DNA of 64,000 bases from Lepturacanthus savala (lineage: Eukaryota > Chordata > Actinopteri > Scombriformes > Trichiuridae): positions 20,853,934-20,917,933 of the forward strand of contig CM060477.1 in NCBI GenBank assembly GCA_030544235.1, in the 5' to 3' direction. This document shows, one piece after another, positions 9,480-22,600 of this stretch; within the stretch, counting starts at the first letter, position 1, and each line of letters begins with the position of its first letter. The notes under the pieces were generated by a model. The model was given only the letters and a program-made list of their open reading frames with translations, had not been told where the DNA came from and did no database searches. The position numbers and the translations under genes were made by a program.

Positions 9480-12400
9480 TGGGGTGTGCTGTCTTTAGTC
9501 ATGCTCCTAATCTGAGCCAGCCATGAATTCATCCTTTATTCTAGAAGGTATGTTCCTCTTTTTAAGGAGGTCAGCCATGAATTCATCCTGGTTCAATATG
9601 AGAAGTCTTTAACTCTATATGTGTAAGTTAAAGCTTCTGAAATTCGTAAAGCATGTTCCTCTTTTTAGGGAGGTCAACAGTCAAATCACAGTGGCTCAAT
9701 TTAAGCAATCTTCAACTCGTCAATTGAAAGTTAAAGTTTCTAGATTTCTTTGTTCTAGAAGGCGTATTTCTCTTTTTGAGGAGGTCAGGTATGAATTCAT
9801 CCTTTGTTCTAGAAGGTATGTTCCTCTTTTTAAGGAGGTCAGCCATGAATTCATCCTTTGTTCTAGAAGGTATGTTCCTCTTTTTAAGGAGGTCAGCCAT
9901 GAATTCATCCTGGTTCAATATGAGAAGTCTTTAACTCTATATGTGTAAGTTAAAGCTTCTTAAATTCGTACAGCATGTTCCTCTTTTTAGGGAGGTCAAC
10001 AGTCAAATCACAGTGGCTCAATTTAAGCAATCTTCAACTCTTCATGTGAAAGTTAAAGTTTCTAGATTTCTTTGTTCTAGAAGGCGTATTTCTCTTTTTA
10101 AGGAGGTCGGCCATGAATTCATCCTTTGTTCTAGAAGGCGTATTCCTCTTTTTAAGGAGGTCGGCCATGAATTCATCCTTTGTTCTAGAAGGCATATTCC
10201 TCTTTTTAAGGAGGTCAGCCATGAATTCATCCTTTGTTCTAGAAGGTATGTTCCTCTTTTTAAGGAGGTCAGCCATGAATTCATCCTGGTTCAATATGAG
10301 AAGTCTTTAACTCTATATGTGTAAGTTAAAGCTTCTTAAATTCGTAAAGCATGTTCCTCTTTTTAGGGAGGTCAACAGTCAAATCACAGTGGCTCAATTT
10401 AATCAATCTTCAACTCGTCAATTGAAAGTTAAAGTTTCTAGATTTCTTTGTTCTAGAAGGCGTATTTCTCTTTTTAAGGAGGTCAGCCATGAATTCATGC
10501 TTTGTTCTAGAAGGTATGTTCCTCTTTTTAAGGAGGTCAGCCATGAATTCATCCTGGTTCAATATTAGCAATCTTTAACTCTATATGTGTAAGTTAAAGC
10601 TTCTGAAATTCGTAAAGCATGTTCCTCTTTTTAGGGAGGTCAACAGTCAAATCACAGTGGCTCAGTTAAAGCAATCTTCAACTCTTCACGTGAAAGTTAA
10701 CGTTTCTAGATTTCTTTGTTCTAGAAGGCGTATTCCTCTTTTTAAGGAGGTCAGCCATGAATTCATCCTGGCTCAATTTGAGCAAGCTTTAACTCTATAT
10801 GTGTAAGTTAAAGCTTCTTAAATTCGTAAAGCATGTTCCTCTTTTTAGGGAGGTCAACAGTCAAATCACAGTGGCTCAATTTAATCAATCTTCAACTCGT
10901 CAATTGAAAGTTAAAGTTTCTAGATTTCTTTGTTCTAGAAGGCGTATTTCTCTTTTTAAGGAGGTCAGCCATGAATTCATCCTGGCTCAATTTGAGCAAG
11001 CTTTAACACTATATGTGTAAGTTAAAGCTTCTGAAATTCATAAGGCATGTTCCTCTTTTTAGGGAGGTCAACAGTCAAATCACAGTGGCTCAATTTAAGC
11101 AATCTTCAACTCTTCATGTGAAAGTTAAAGTTTCTAGATTTCTTTGTTCTAGAAGGCGTATTTCTCTTTTTAAGGAGGTCAGCCATGAATTCATGCTTTG
11201 TTCTAGAAGGTATGTTCCTCTTTTTAAGGAGGTCAGCCATGAATTCATCCTTTGTTCTAGAAGGTATGTTCCTCTTTTTAAGGAGGTCAGCCATGAATTC
11301 ATCCTGGTTCAATATGAGAAGTCTTTAACTCTATATGTGTAAGTTAAAGCTTCTTAAATTCGTACAGCATGTTCCTCTTTTTAGGGAGGTCAACAGTCAA
11401 ATCACAGTGGCTCAATTTAAGCAATCTTCAACTCTTCATGTGAAAGTTAAAGTTTCTAGATTTCTTTGTTCTAGAAGGCGTATTTCTCTTTTTAAGGAGG
11501 TCGGCCATGAATTCATCCTTTGTTCTAGAAGGCGTATTCCTCTTTTTAAGGAGGTCGGCCATGAATTCATCCTTTGTTCTAGAAGGCATATTCCTCTTTT
11601 TAAGGAGGTCAGCCATGAATTCATCCTGGCTCAATTTGAGCAAGCTTTAACACTATATGTGTAAGTTAAAGCTTCTTAAATTCGTAAAGCATGTTCCTCT
11701 TTTTAGGGAGGTCAACAGTCAAATCACAGTGGCTCAATTTAATCAATCTTCAACTCGTCAATTGAAAGTTAAAGTTTCTAGATTTCTTTGTTCTAGAAGG
11801 CGTATTTCTCTTTTTAAGGAGGTCAGCCATGAATTCATCCTGGCTCAATTTGAGCAAGCTTTAACACTATATGTGTAAGTTAAAGCTTCTGAAATTCATA
11901 AAGCATGTTCCTCTTTTTAGGGAGGTCAACAGTCAAATCACAGTGGCTCAATTTAAGCAATCTTCAACTCTTCATGTGAAAGTTAAAGTTTCTAGATTTC
12001 TTTGTTCTAGAAGGCGTATTTCTCTTTTTAAGGAGGTCAGCCATGAATTCATGCTTTGTTCTAGAAGGTATGTTCCTCTTTTTAAGGAGGTCGGCCATGA
12101 ATTCATCCTTTGTTCTAGAAGGCGTATTCCTCTTTTTAAGGAGGTCAGCCATGGATTCATCCTTTGTTCTAGAAGGCGTATTCCTCTTTTTAAGGAGGTC
12201 GGCCATGAATTCATCCTTTGTTCTAGAAGGCGTATTCCTCTTTTTAAGGAGGTCAGCCATGGATTCATCCTTTGTTCTAGAAGGCGTATTCCTCTTTTTA
12301 AGGAGGTCGGCCATGAATTCATCCTTTGTTCTAGAAGGCATATTCCTCTTTTTAAGGAGGTCAGCCATGAATTCATCCTTTGTTCTAGAAGGTATGTTCC

Positions 12401-14021
12401 TCTTTTTAAGGAGGTCAGCCATGAATTCATCCTGGTTCAATATGAGAAGTCTTTAACTATATATGTGTAAGTTAAAGCTTCTTAAATTCGTACAGCATGT
12501 TCCTCTTTTTAGGGAGGTCAACAGTCAAATCACAGTGGCTCAATTTAATCAATCTTCAACTCGTCAATTGAAAGTTAAAGTTTCTAGATTTCTTTGTTCT
12601 AGAATGCGTATTTCTCTTTTTAAGGAGGTCAGCCATGAATTCATGCTTTGTTCTAGAAGGTATGTTCCTCTTTTTAAGGAGGTCAGCCATGAATTCATCC
12701 TGGTTCAATATGAGCAATCTTTAACTCTATATGTGTAAGTTAAAGCTTCTGAAATTCGTAAAGCATGTTCCTCTTTTTAGGGAGGTCAACAGTCAAATCA
12801 CAGTGGCTCAGTTAAAGCAATCTTCAACTCTTCACGTGAAAGTTAACGTTTCTAGATTTCTTTGTTCTAGAAGGCGTATTCCTCTTTTTAAGGAGGTCAG
12901 CCATGAATTCATCCTGGCTCAATTTGAGCAAGCTTTAACACTATATGTGTAAGTTAAAGCTTCTGAAATTCATAAAGCATGTTCCTCTTTTTAGGGAGGT
13001 CAACAGTCAAATCACAGTGGCTCAATTTAAGCAATCTTCAACTCTTCATGTGAAAGTTAAAGTTTCTAGATTTCTTTGTTCTAGAAGGCGTATTTCTCTT
13101 TTTAAGGAGGTCAGCCATGAATTCATGCTTTGTTCTAGAAGGTATGTTCCTCTTTTTAAGGAGGTCGGCCATGAATTCATCCTTTGTTCTAGAAGGCGTA
13201 TTCCTCTTTTTAAGGAGGTCAGCCATGAATTCATCCTTTGTTCTAGAAGGCGTATTCCTCTTTTTAAGGAGGTCGGCCATGAATTCATCCTTTGTTCTAG
13301 AAGGCATATTCCTCTTTTTAAGGAGGTCAGCCATGAATTCATCCTGGTTCAATATGAGAAGTCTTTAACTCTATATGTGTAAGTTAAAGCTTCTAGATTT
13401 CTTTGTTCTAGAAGGCATATTCCTCTTTTTAAGGAGGTCAGCCATGAATTCATCCTTTGTTCTAGAAGGTATGTTCCTCTTTTTAAGGAGGTCAGCCATG
13501 AATTCATCCTGGTTCAATATGAGAAGTCTTTAACTCTATATGTGTAAGTTAAAGCTTCTTAAATTCGTAAAGCATGTTCCTCTTTTTAGGGAGGTCAACA
13601 GTCAAATCACAGTGGCTCAATTTAATCAATCTTCAACTCGTCAATTGAAAGTTAAAGTTTCTAGATTTCTTTGTTCTAGAAGGCGTATTTCTCTTTTTAA
13701 GGAGGTCAGCCATGAATTCATGCTTTGTTCTAGAAGGTATGTTCCTCTTTTTAAGGAGGTCAGCCATGAATTTATCCTGGTTCAATATGAGCAAGCTTTA
13801 ACTCTATATGTGTAAGTTAAAGCTTCTGAAATTCGTAAAGCATGTTCCTCTTTTTAGGGAGGTCAACAGTCAAATCACAGTGGCTCAGTTAAAGCAATCT
13901 TCAACTCTTCACGTGAAAGTTAACGTTTCTAGATTTCTTTGTTCTAGAAGGCGTATTCCTCTTTTTAAGGAGGTCAGCCATGAATTCATCCTGGCTCAAT
14001 TTGAGCAAGCTTTAACACTAT

Positions 14022-16275
14022 ATGTGTAAGTTAAAGCTTCTGAAATTCATAAAGCATGTTCCTCTTTTTAGGGAGGTCAACAGTCAAATCACAGTGGCTC
14101 AATTTAAGCAATCTTCAACTCTTCATGTGAAAGTTAAAGTTTCTAGATTTCTTTGTTCTAGAAGGCGTATTTCTCTTTTTAAGGAGGTCGGCCATGAATT
14201 CATCCTTTGTTCTAGAAGGCGTATTCCTCTTTTTAAGGAGGTCGGCCATGAATTCATCCTTTGTTCTAGAAGGCATATTCCTCTTTTTAAGGAGGTCAGC
14301 CATGAATTCATCCTTTGTTCTAGAAGGTATGTTCCTCTTTTTAAGGAGGTCAGCCATGAATTCATCCTTTGTTCTAGAAGGCATATTCCTCTCTTAAGGA
14401 GGTCAGCCATGAATTCATCCTGGTTCAATATGAGAAGTCTTTAACTCTATATGTGTAAGTTAAAGCTTCTGAAATTCGTAAAGCATGTTCCTCTTTTTAG
14501 GGAGGTCAACAGTCAAATCACAGTGGCTCAGTTTAATCAATCTTTAACTCTTCAATTGAAAGTTAAAGTTTCTAGATTTCTTTGTTCTAGAAGGCGTATT
14601 TCTCTTTTTAAGGAGGTCAGCCATGAATTCATCCTTTGTTCTAGAAGGCGTATTCCTCTTTTTAAGGAGGTCAGCCATGAATTCATCCTTTGTTCTAGAA
14701 GGCGTATTCCTCTTTTTAAGGAGGTCGGCCATGAATTCATCCTTTGTTCTAGAAGTCATATTCCTCTTTTTAAGGAGGTCAGCCATGAATTCATCCTTTG
14801 TTCTAGAAGGTATGTTCCTCTTTTTAAGGAGGTCAGCCATGAATTCATCCTGGTTCAATATGAGAAGTCTTTAACTCTATATGTGTAAGTTAAAGCTTCT
14901 TAAATTCGTAAAGCATGTTCCTCTTTTTAGGGAGGTCAACAGTCAAATCACAGTGGCTCAATTTAATCAATCTTCAACTCGTCAATTGAAAGTTAAAGTT
15001 TCTAGATTTCTTTGTTCTAGAAGGCGTATTTCTCTTTTTAAGGAGGTCAGCCATGAATTCATGCTTTGTTCTAGAAGGTATGTTCCTCTTTTTAAGGAGG
15101 TCAGCCATGAATTCATCCTGGTTCAATATGAGCAATCTTTAACTCTATATGTGTAAGTTAAAGCTTCTGAAATTCGTAAAGCATGTTCCTCTTTTTAGGG
15201 AGGTCAACAGTCAAATCACAGTGGCTCAATTTAATCAATCTTCAACTCGTCAATTGAAAGTTAAAGTTTCTAGATTTCTTTGTTCTAGAAGGCGTATTTC
15301 TCTTTTTAAGGAGGTCGGCCATGAATTCATCCTTTGTTCTAGAAGGCGTATTCCTCTTTTTAAGGAGGTCGGCCATGAATTCATCCTTTGTTCTAGAAGG
15401 CATATTCCTCTTTTTAAGGAGGTCAGCCATGAATTCATCCTTTGTTCTAGAAGGTATGTTCCTCTTTTTAAGGAGGTCAGCCATGAATTCATCCTTTGTT
15501 CTAGAAGGCATATTCCTCTCTTAAGGAGGTCAGCCATGAATTCATCCTGGTTCAATATGAGAAGTCTTTAACTCTATATGTGTAAGTTAAAGCTTCTGAA
15601 ATTCGTAAAGCATGTTCCTCTTTTTAGGGAGGTCAACAGTCAAATCACAGTGGCTCAGTTTAATCAATCTTTAACTCTTCAATTGAAAGTTAAAGTTTCT
15701 AGATTTCTTTGTTCTAGAAGGCGTATTTCTCTTTTTAAGGAGGTCAGCCATGAATTCATCCTTTGTTCTAGAAGGCGTATTCCTCTTTTTAAGGAGGTCA
15801 GCCATGAATTCATCCTTTGTTCTAGAAGGCGTATTCCTCTTTTTAAGGAGGTCGGCCATGAATTCATCCTTTGTTCTAGAAGTCATATTCCTCTTTTTAA
15901 GGAGGTCAGCCATGAATTCATCCTTTGTTCTAGAAGGTATGTTCCTCTTTTTAAGGAGGTCAGCCATGAATTCATCCTGGTTCAATATGAGAAGTCTTTA
16001 ACTCTATATGTGTAAGTTAAAGCTTCTTAAATTCGTAAAGCATGTTCCTCTTTTTAGGGAGGTCAACAGTCAAATCACAGTGGCTCAATTTAATCAATCT
16101 TCAACTCGTCAATTGAAAGTTAAAGTTTCTAGATTTCTTTGTTCTAGAAGGCGTATTTCTCTTTTTAAGGAGGTCAGCCATGAATTCATGCTTTGTTCTA
16201 GAAGGTATGTTCCTCTTTTTAAGGAGGTCAGCCATGAATTCATCCTGGTTCAATATGAGCAATCTTTAACTCTAT
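14022..16275. repeat. 1127-bp tandem duplication inside array B
   Basis: 14022-15148 and 15149-16275 carry the same succession of units (429, 430 and 268 bp) with the same variant segments. They differ mainly in the first unit's first half. The related region at 29546-30672 has a single copy, so this duplication is younger than the 15-kb duplication, or was lost there. Confidence 0.85.
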
Positions 16276-18483
16276 ATGTGTAAGTTAAAGCTTCTGAAAT
16301 TCGTAAAGCATGTTCCTCTTTTTAGGGAGGTCAACAGTCAAATCACAGTGGCTCAGTTAAAGCAATCTTCAACTCTTCACGTGAAAGTTAACGTTTCTAG
16401 ATTTCTTTGTTCTAGAAGGCGTATTCCTCTTTTTAAGGAGGTCAGCCATGAATTCATCCTGGCTCAATTTGAGCAAGCTTTAACACTATATGTGTAAGTT
16501 AAAGCTTCTTAAATTCGTAAAGCATGTTCCTCTTTTTAGGGAGGTCAACAGTCAAATCACAGTGGCTCAATTTAATCAATCTTCAACTCGTCAATTGAAA
16601 GTTAAAGTTTCTAGATTTCTTTGTTCTAGAAGGCGTATTTCTCTTTTTAAGGAGGTCAGCCATGAATTCATGCTTTGTTCTAGAAGGTATGTTCCTCTTT
16701 TTAAGGAGGTCGGCCATGAATTCATCCTTTGTTCTAGAAGGCGTATTCCTCTTTTTAAGGAGGTCAGCCATGAATTCATCCTTTGTTCTAGAAGGCGTAT
16801 TCCTCTTTTTAAGGAGGTCGGCCATGAATTCATCCTTTGTTCTAGAAGGCATATTCCTCTTTTTAAGGAGGTCAGCCATGAATTCATCCTTTGTTCTAGA
16901 AGGTATGTTCCTCTTTTTAAGGAGGTCAGCCATGAATTCATCCTGGTTCAATATGAGAAGTCTTTAACTCTATATGTGTAAGTTAAAGCTTCTTAAATTC
17001 GTACAGCATGTTCCTCTTTTTAGGGAGGTCAACAGTCAAATCACAGTGGCTCAATTTAATCAATCTTCAACTCGTCAATTGAAAGTTAAAGTTTCTAGAT
17101 TTCTTTGTTCTAGAATGCGTATTTCTCTTTTTAAGGAGGTCAGCCATGAATTCATGCTTTGTTCTAGAAGGTATGTTCCTCTTTTTAAGGAGGTCAGCCA
17201 TGAATTTATCCTGGTTCAATATGAGCAATCTTTAACTCTATATGTGTAAGTTAAAGCTTCTGAAATTCGTAAAGCATGTTCCTCTTTTTAGGGAGGTCAA
17301 CAGTCAAATCACAGTGGCTCAGTTAAAGCAATCTTCAACTCTTCACGTGAAAGTTAACGTTTCTAGATTTCTTTGTTCTAGAAGGCGTATTCCTCTTTTT
17401 AAGGAGGTCAGCCATGAATTCATCCTGGCTCAATTTGAGCAAGCTTTAACACTATATGTGTAAGTTAAAGCTTCTGAAATTCATAAAGCATGTTCCTCTT
17501 TTTAGGGAGGTCAACAGTCAAATCACAGTGGCTCAATTTAAGCAATCTTCAACTCTTCATGTGAAAGTTAAAGTTTCTAGATTTCTTTGTTCTAGAAGGC
17601 GTATTTCTCTTTTTAAGGAGGTCGGCCATGAATTCATCCTTTGTTCTAGAAGGCGTATTCCTCTTTTTAAGGAGGTCGGCCATGAATTCATCCTTTGTTC
17701 TAGAAGGCATATTCCTATTTTTAAGGAGGTCAGCCATGAATTCATCCTTTGTTCTAGAAGGTATGTTCCTCTTTTTAAGGAGGTCAGCCATGAATTCATC
17801 CTGGTTCAATATGAGAAGTCTTTAACTCTATATGTGTAAGTTAAAGCTTCTGAAATTCGTAAAGCATGTTCCTCTTTTTAGGGAGGTCAACAGTCAAATC
17901 ACAGTGGCTCAGTTTAATCAATCTTTAACTCTTCAATTGAAAGTTAAAGTTTCTAGATTTCTTTGTTCTAGAAGGCGTATTTCTCTTTTTAAGGAGGTCG
18001 GCCATGAATTCATCCTTTGTTCTAGAAGGCGTATTCCTCTTTTTAAGGAGGTCAGCCATGAATTCATCCTTTGTTCTAGAAGGCGTATTCCTCTTTTTAA
18101 GGAGGTCGGCCATGAATTCATCCTTTGTTCTAGAAGTCATATTCCTCTTTTTAAGGAGGTCAGCCATGAATTCATCCTTTGTTCTAGAAGGTATGTTCCT
18201 CTTTTTAAGGAGGTCAGCCATGAATTCATCCTGGTTCAATATGAGAAGTCTTTAACTCTATATGTGTAAGTTAAAGCTTCTTAAATTCGTAAAGCATGTT
18301 CCTCTTTTTAGGGAGGTCAACAGTCAAATCACAGTGGCTCAATTTAATCAATCTTCAACTCGTCAATTGAAAGTTAAAGTTTCTAGATTTCTTTGTTCTA
18401 GAAGGCGTATTTCTCTTTTTAAGGAGGTCAGCCATGAATTCATCCTGGTTCAATATGAGCAATCTTTAACTCTATATCTGTAA

Positions 18484-19663
18484 GTTAAAGCTTCTGAAAT
18501 TCGTAAAGCATGTTCCTCTTTTTAGGGAGGTCAACAGTCAAATCACAGTGGCTCAGTTAAAGCAATCTTCAACTCTTCACGTGAAAGTTAACGTTTCTAG
18601 ATTTCTTTGTTCTAGAAGGCGTATTCCTCTTTTTAAGGAGGTCAGCCATGAATTCATCCTGGCTCAATTTGAGCAAGCTTTAACACTATATGTGTAAGTT
18701 AAAGCTTCTGAAATTCATAAAGCATGTTCCTCTTTTTAGGGAGGTCAACAGTCAAATCACAGTGGCTCAATTTAAGCAATCTTCAACTCTTCATGTGAAA
18801 GTTAAAGTTTCTAGATTTCTTTGTTCTAGAAGGCGTATTTCTCTTTTTAAGGAGGTCGGCCATGAATTCATCCTTTGTTCTAGAAGGCGTATTCCTCTTT
18901 TTAAGGAGGTCGGCCATGAATTCATCCTTTGTTCTAGAAGGCATATTCCTCTTTTTAAGGAGGTCAGCCATGAATTCATCCTTTGTTCTAGAAGGTATGT
19001 TCCTCTTTTTAAGGAGGTCAGCCATGAATTCATCCTGGTTCAATATGAGCAATCTTTAACTCTATATCTGTAAGTTAAAGCTTCTGAAATTCGTAAAGCA
19101 TGTTCCTCTTTTTAGGGAGGTCAACAGTCAAATCACAGTGGCTCAGTTAAAGCAATCTTCAACTCTTCACGTGAAAGTTAACGTTTCTAGATTTCTTTGT
19201 TCTAGAAGGCGTATTCCTCTTTTTAAGGAGGTCAGCCATGAATTCATCCTGGCTCAATTTGAGCAAGCTTTAACACTATATGTGTAAGTTAAAGCTTCTG
19301 AAATTCATAAAGCATGTTCCTCTTTTTAGGGAGGTCAACAGTCAAATCACAGTGGCTCAATTTAAGCAATCTTCAACTCTTCATGTGAAAGTTAAAGTTT
19401 CTAGATTTCTTTGTTCTAGAAGGCGTATTTCTCTTTTTAAGGAGGTCGGCCATGAATTCATCCTTTGTTCTAGAAGGCGTATTCCTCTTTTTAAGGAGGT
19501 CGGCCATGAATTCATCCTTTGTTCTAGAAGGCATATTCCTCTTTTTAAGGAGGTCAGCCATGAATTCATCCTTTGTTCTAGAAGGTATGTTCCTCTTTTT
19601 AAGGAGGTCAGCCATGAATTCATCCTGGTTCAATATGAGAAGTCTTTAACTCTATATGTGTAA
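18484..19663. repeat. 590-bp tandem duplication inside array B
   Basis: 18484-19073 and 19074-19663 are repeated blocks of one 214-bp and one 376-bp unit. The rare TATATCTGTAAG variant marks the junctions. The same duplicated pair is present at 32827-34006, so it predates the 15-kb duplication. Confidence 0.85.
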
Positions 19664-22600
19664 GTTAAAGCTTCTGAAATTCGTAAAGCATGTTCCTCTT
19701 TTTAGGGAGGTCAACAGTCAAATCACAGTGGCTCAGTTTAATCAATCTTTAACTCTTCAATTGAAAGTTAAAGTTTCTAGATTTCTTTGTTCTAGAAGGC
19801 GTATTTCTCTTTTTAAGGAGGTCAGCCATGAATTCATCCTTTGTTCTAGAAGGCGTATTCCTCTTTTTAAGGAGGTCAGCCATGAATTCATCCTTTGTTC
19901 TAGAAGGCGTATTCCTCTTTTTAAGGAGGTCGGCCATGAATTCATCCTTTGTTCTAGAAGGCGTATTTCTCTTTTTAAGGAGGTCAGCCATGAATTCATG
20001 CTTTGTTCTAGAAGGTATGTTCCTCTTTTTAAGGAGGTCAGCCATGAATTCATCCTGGTTCAATATGAGCAATCTTTAACTCTATATGTGTAAGTTAAAG
20101 CTTCTGAAATTCGTAAAGCATGTTCCTCTTTTTAGGGAGGTCAACAGTCAAATCACAGTGGCTCAGTTAAAGCAATCTTCAACTCTTCACGTGAAAGTTA
20201 ACGTTTCTAGATTTCTTTGTTCTAGAAGGCGTATTCCTCTTTTTAAGGAGGTCAGCCATGAATTCATCCTGGCTCAATTTGAGCAAGCTTTAACACTATA
20301 TGTGTAAGTTAAAGCTTCTGAAATTCATAAAGCATGTTCCTCTTTTTAGGGAGGTCAACAGTCAAATCACAGTGGCTCAATTTAAGCAATCTTCAACTCT
20401 TCATGTGAAAGTTAAAGTTTCTAGATTTCTTTGTTCTAGAAGGCGTATTTCTCTTTTTAAGGAGGTCAGCCATGAATTCATCCTTTGTTCTAGAAGGCGT
20501 ATTCCTCTTTTTAAGGAGGTCGGCCATGAATTCATCCTTTGTTCTAGAAGGCGTATTCCTCTTTTTAAGGAGGTCAGCCATGAATTCATCCTTTGTTCTA
20601 GAAGGCGTATTCCTCTTTTTAAGGAGGTCGGCCATGAATTCATCCTTTGTTCTAGAAGGCATATTCCTCTTTTTAAGGAGGTCAGCCATGAATTCATCCT
20701 TTGTTCTAGAAGGTATGTTCCTCTTTTTAAGGAGGTCAGCCATGAATTCATCCTGGTTCAATATGAGAAGTCTTTAACTCTATATGTGTAAGTTAAAGCT
20801 TCTTAAATTCGTAAAGCATGTTCCTCTTTTTAGGGAGGTCAACAGTCAAATCACAGTGGCTCAATTTAATCAATCTTCAACTCGTCAATTGAAAGTTAAA
20901 GTTTCTAGATTTCTTTGTTCTAGAAGGCGTATTTCTCTTTTTAAGGAGGTCAGCCATGAATTCATCCTGGCTCAATTTGAGCAAGCTTTAACACTATATG
21001 TGTAAGTTAAAGCTTCTGAAATTCATAAAGCATGTTCCTCTTTTTAGGGAGGTCAACAGTCAAATCACAGTGGCTCAATTTAAGCAATCTTCAACTCTTC
21101 ATGTGAAAGTTAAAGTTTCTAGATTTCTTTGTTCTAGAAGGCGTATTTCTCTTTTTAAGGAGGTCAGCCATGAATTCATGCTTTGTTCTAGAAGGTATGT
21201 TCCTCTTTTTAAGGAGGTCGGCCATGAATTCATCCTTTGTTCTAGAAGGCGTATTCCTCTTTTTAAGGAGGTCAGCCATGAATTCATCCTTTGTTCTAGA
21301 AGGCGTATTCCTCTTTTTAAGGAGGTCGGCCATGAATTCATCCTTTGTTCTAGAAGGCATATTCCTCTTTTTAAGGAGGTCAGCCATGAATTCATCCTTT
21401 GTTCTAGAAGGTATGTTCCTCTTTTTAAGGAGGTCAGCCATGAATTCATCCTGGTTCAATATGAGAAGTCTTTAACTCTATATGTGTAAGTTAAAGCTTC
21501 TTAAATTCGTACAGCATGTTCCTCTTTTTAGGGAGGTCAACAGTCAAATCACAGTGGCTCAATTTAATCAATCTTCAACTCGTCAATTGAAAGTTAAAGT
21601 TTCTAGATTTCTTTGTTCTAGAATGCGTATTTCTCTTTTTAAGGAGGTCAGCCATGAATTCATGCTTTGTTCTAGAAGGTATGTTCCTCTTTTTAAGGAG
21701 GTCAGCCATGAATTCATCCTGGTTCAATATGAGCAATCTTTAACTCTATATGTGTAAGTTAAAGCTTCTGAAATTCGTAAAGCATGTTCCTCTTTTTAGG
21801 GAGGTCAACAGTCAAATCACAGTGGCTCAGTTAAAGCAATCTTCAACTCTTCACGTGAAAGTTAACGTTTCTAGATTTCTTTGTTCTAGAAGGCGTATTC
21901 CTCTTTTTAAGGAGGTCAGCCATGAATTCATCCTGGCTCAATTTGAGCAAGCTTTAACACTATATGTGTAAGTTAAAGCTTCTGAAATTCATAAAGCATG
22001 TTCCTCTTTTTAGGGAGGTCAACAGTCAAATCACAGTGGCTCAATTTAAGCAATCTTCAACTCTTCATGTGAAAGTTAAAGTTTCTAGATTTCTTTGTTC
22101 TAGAAGGCGTATTTCTCTTTTTAAGGAGGTCGGCCATGAATTCATCCTTTGTTCTAGAAGGCGTATTCCTCTTTTTAAGGAGGTCGGCCATGAATTCATC
22201 CTTTGTTCTAGAAGGCATATTCCTCTTTTTAAGGAGGTCAGCCATGAATTCATCCTTTGTTCTAGAATGTATGTTCCTCTTTTTAAGGAGGTCAGCCATG
22301 AATTCATCCTGGCTCAATTTGAGCAATCTTTAACTCTATATGTGTAAGTTAAAGCTTCTGAAATTCGTAAAGCATGTTCCTCTTTTTAGGGAGGTCAACA
22401 GTCAAATCACAGTGACTCAATTTAAGCAATCTTCAACTCTTCAATTGAAAGTTAAAGTTTCTAGATTTCTTTGTTCTAGAAGGCGTATTTCTCTTTTTAA
22501 GGAGGTCAGCCATGAATTCATGCTTTGTTCTAGAAGGTATGTTCCTCTTTTTAAGGAGGTCAGCCATGAATTCATCCTTTGTTCTAGAAGGTATGTTCCT

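Larger units (their letters stand above)
6000..9516. repeat. Inter-array module 2 (3.5 kb)
   Basis: Second copy of the module, offset about 5.82 kb from module 1. The bounding direct repeats are 6000-6035 (one G shorter) and 9480-9516. It differs from module 1 mainly by a shorter TA tract and one fewer unit in the internal array. Confidence 0.85.

Noticed and set aside
9619..9948. Dozens of plus-strand ORFs of 66-235 codons starting MCKLKLLKF as a protein family
   Set aside because: They are one ORF per satellite unit, overlap the next by 8 bp, and exist only because the unit has few stops. The unit length of 214 shifts frame at every step, and no promoter or splice signal is tied to them.
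12000..12440. TAAGGAGGT followed seven bases later by ATG in every 54-bp segment, a perfect Shine-Dalgarno arrangement
   Set aside because: The DNA is from a vertebrate nucleus (spliced hsf2, fish transposons), where this has no role. It is a coincidence of the repeat, though it could give expression artefacts if cloned in bacteria.
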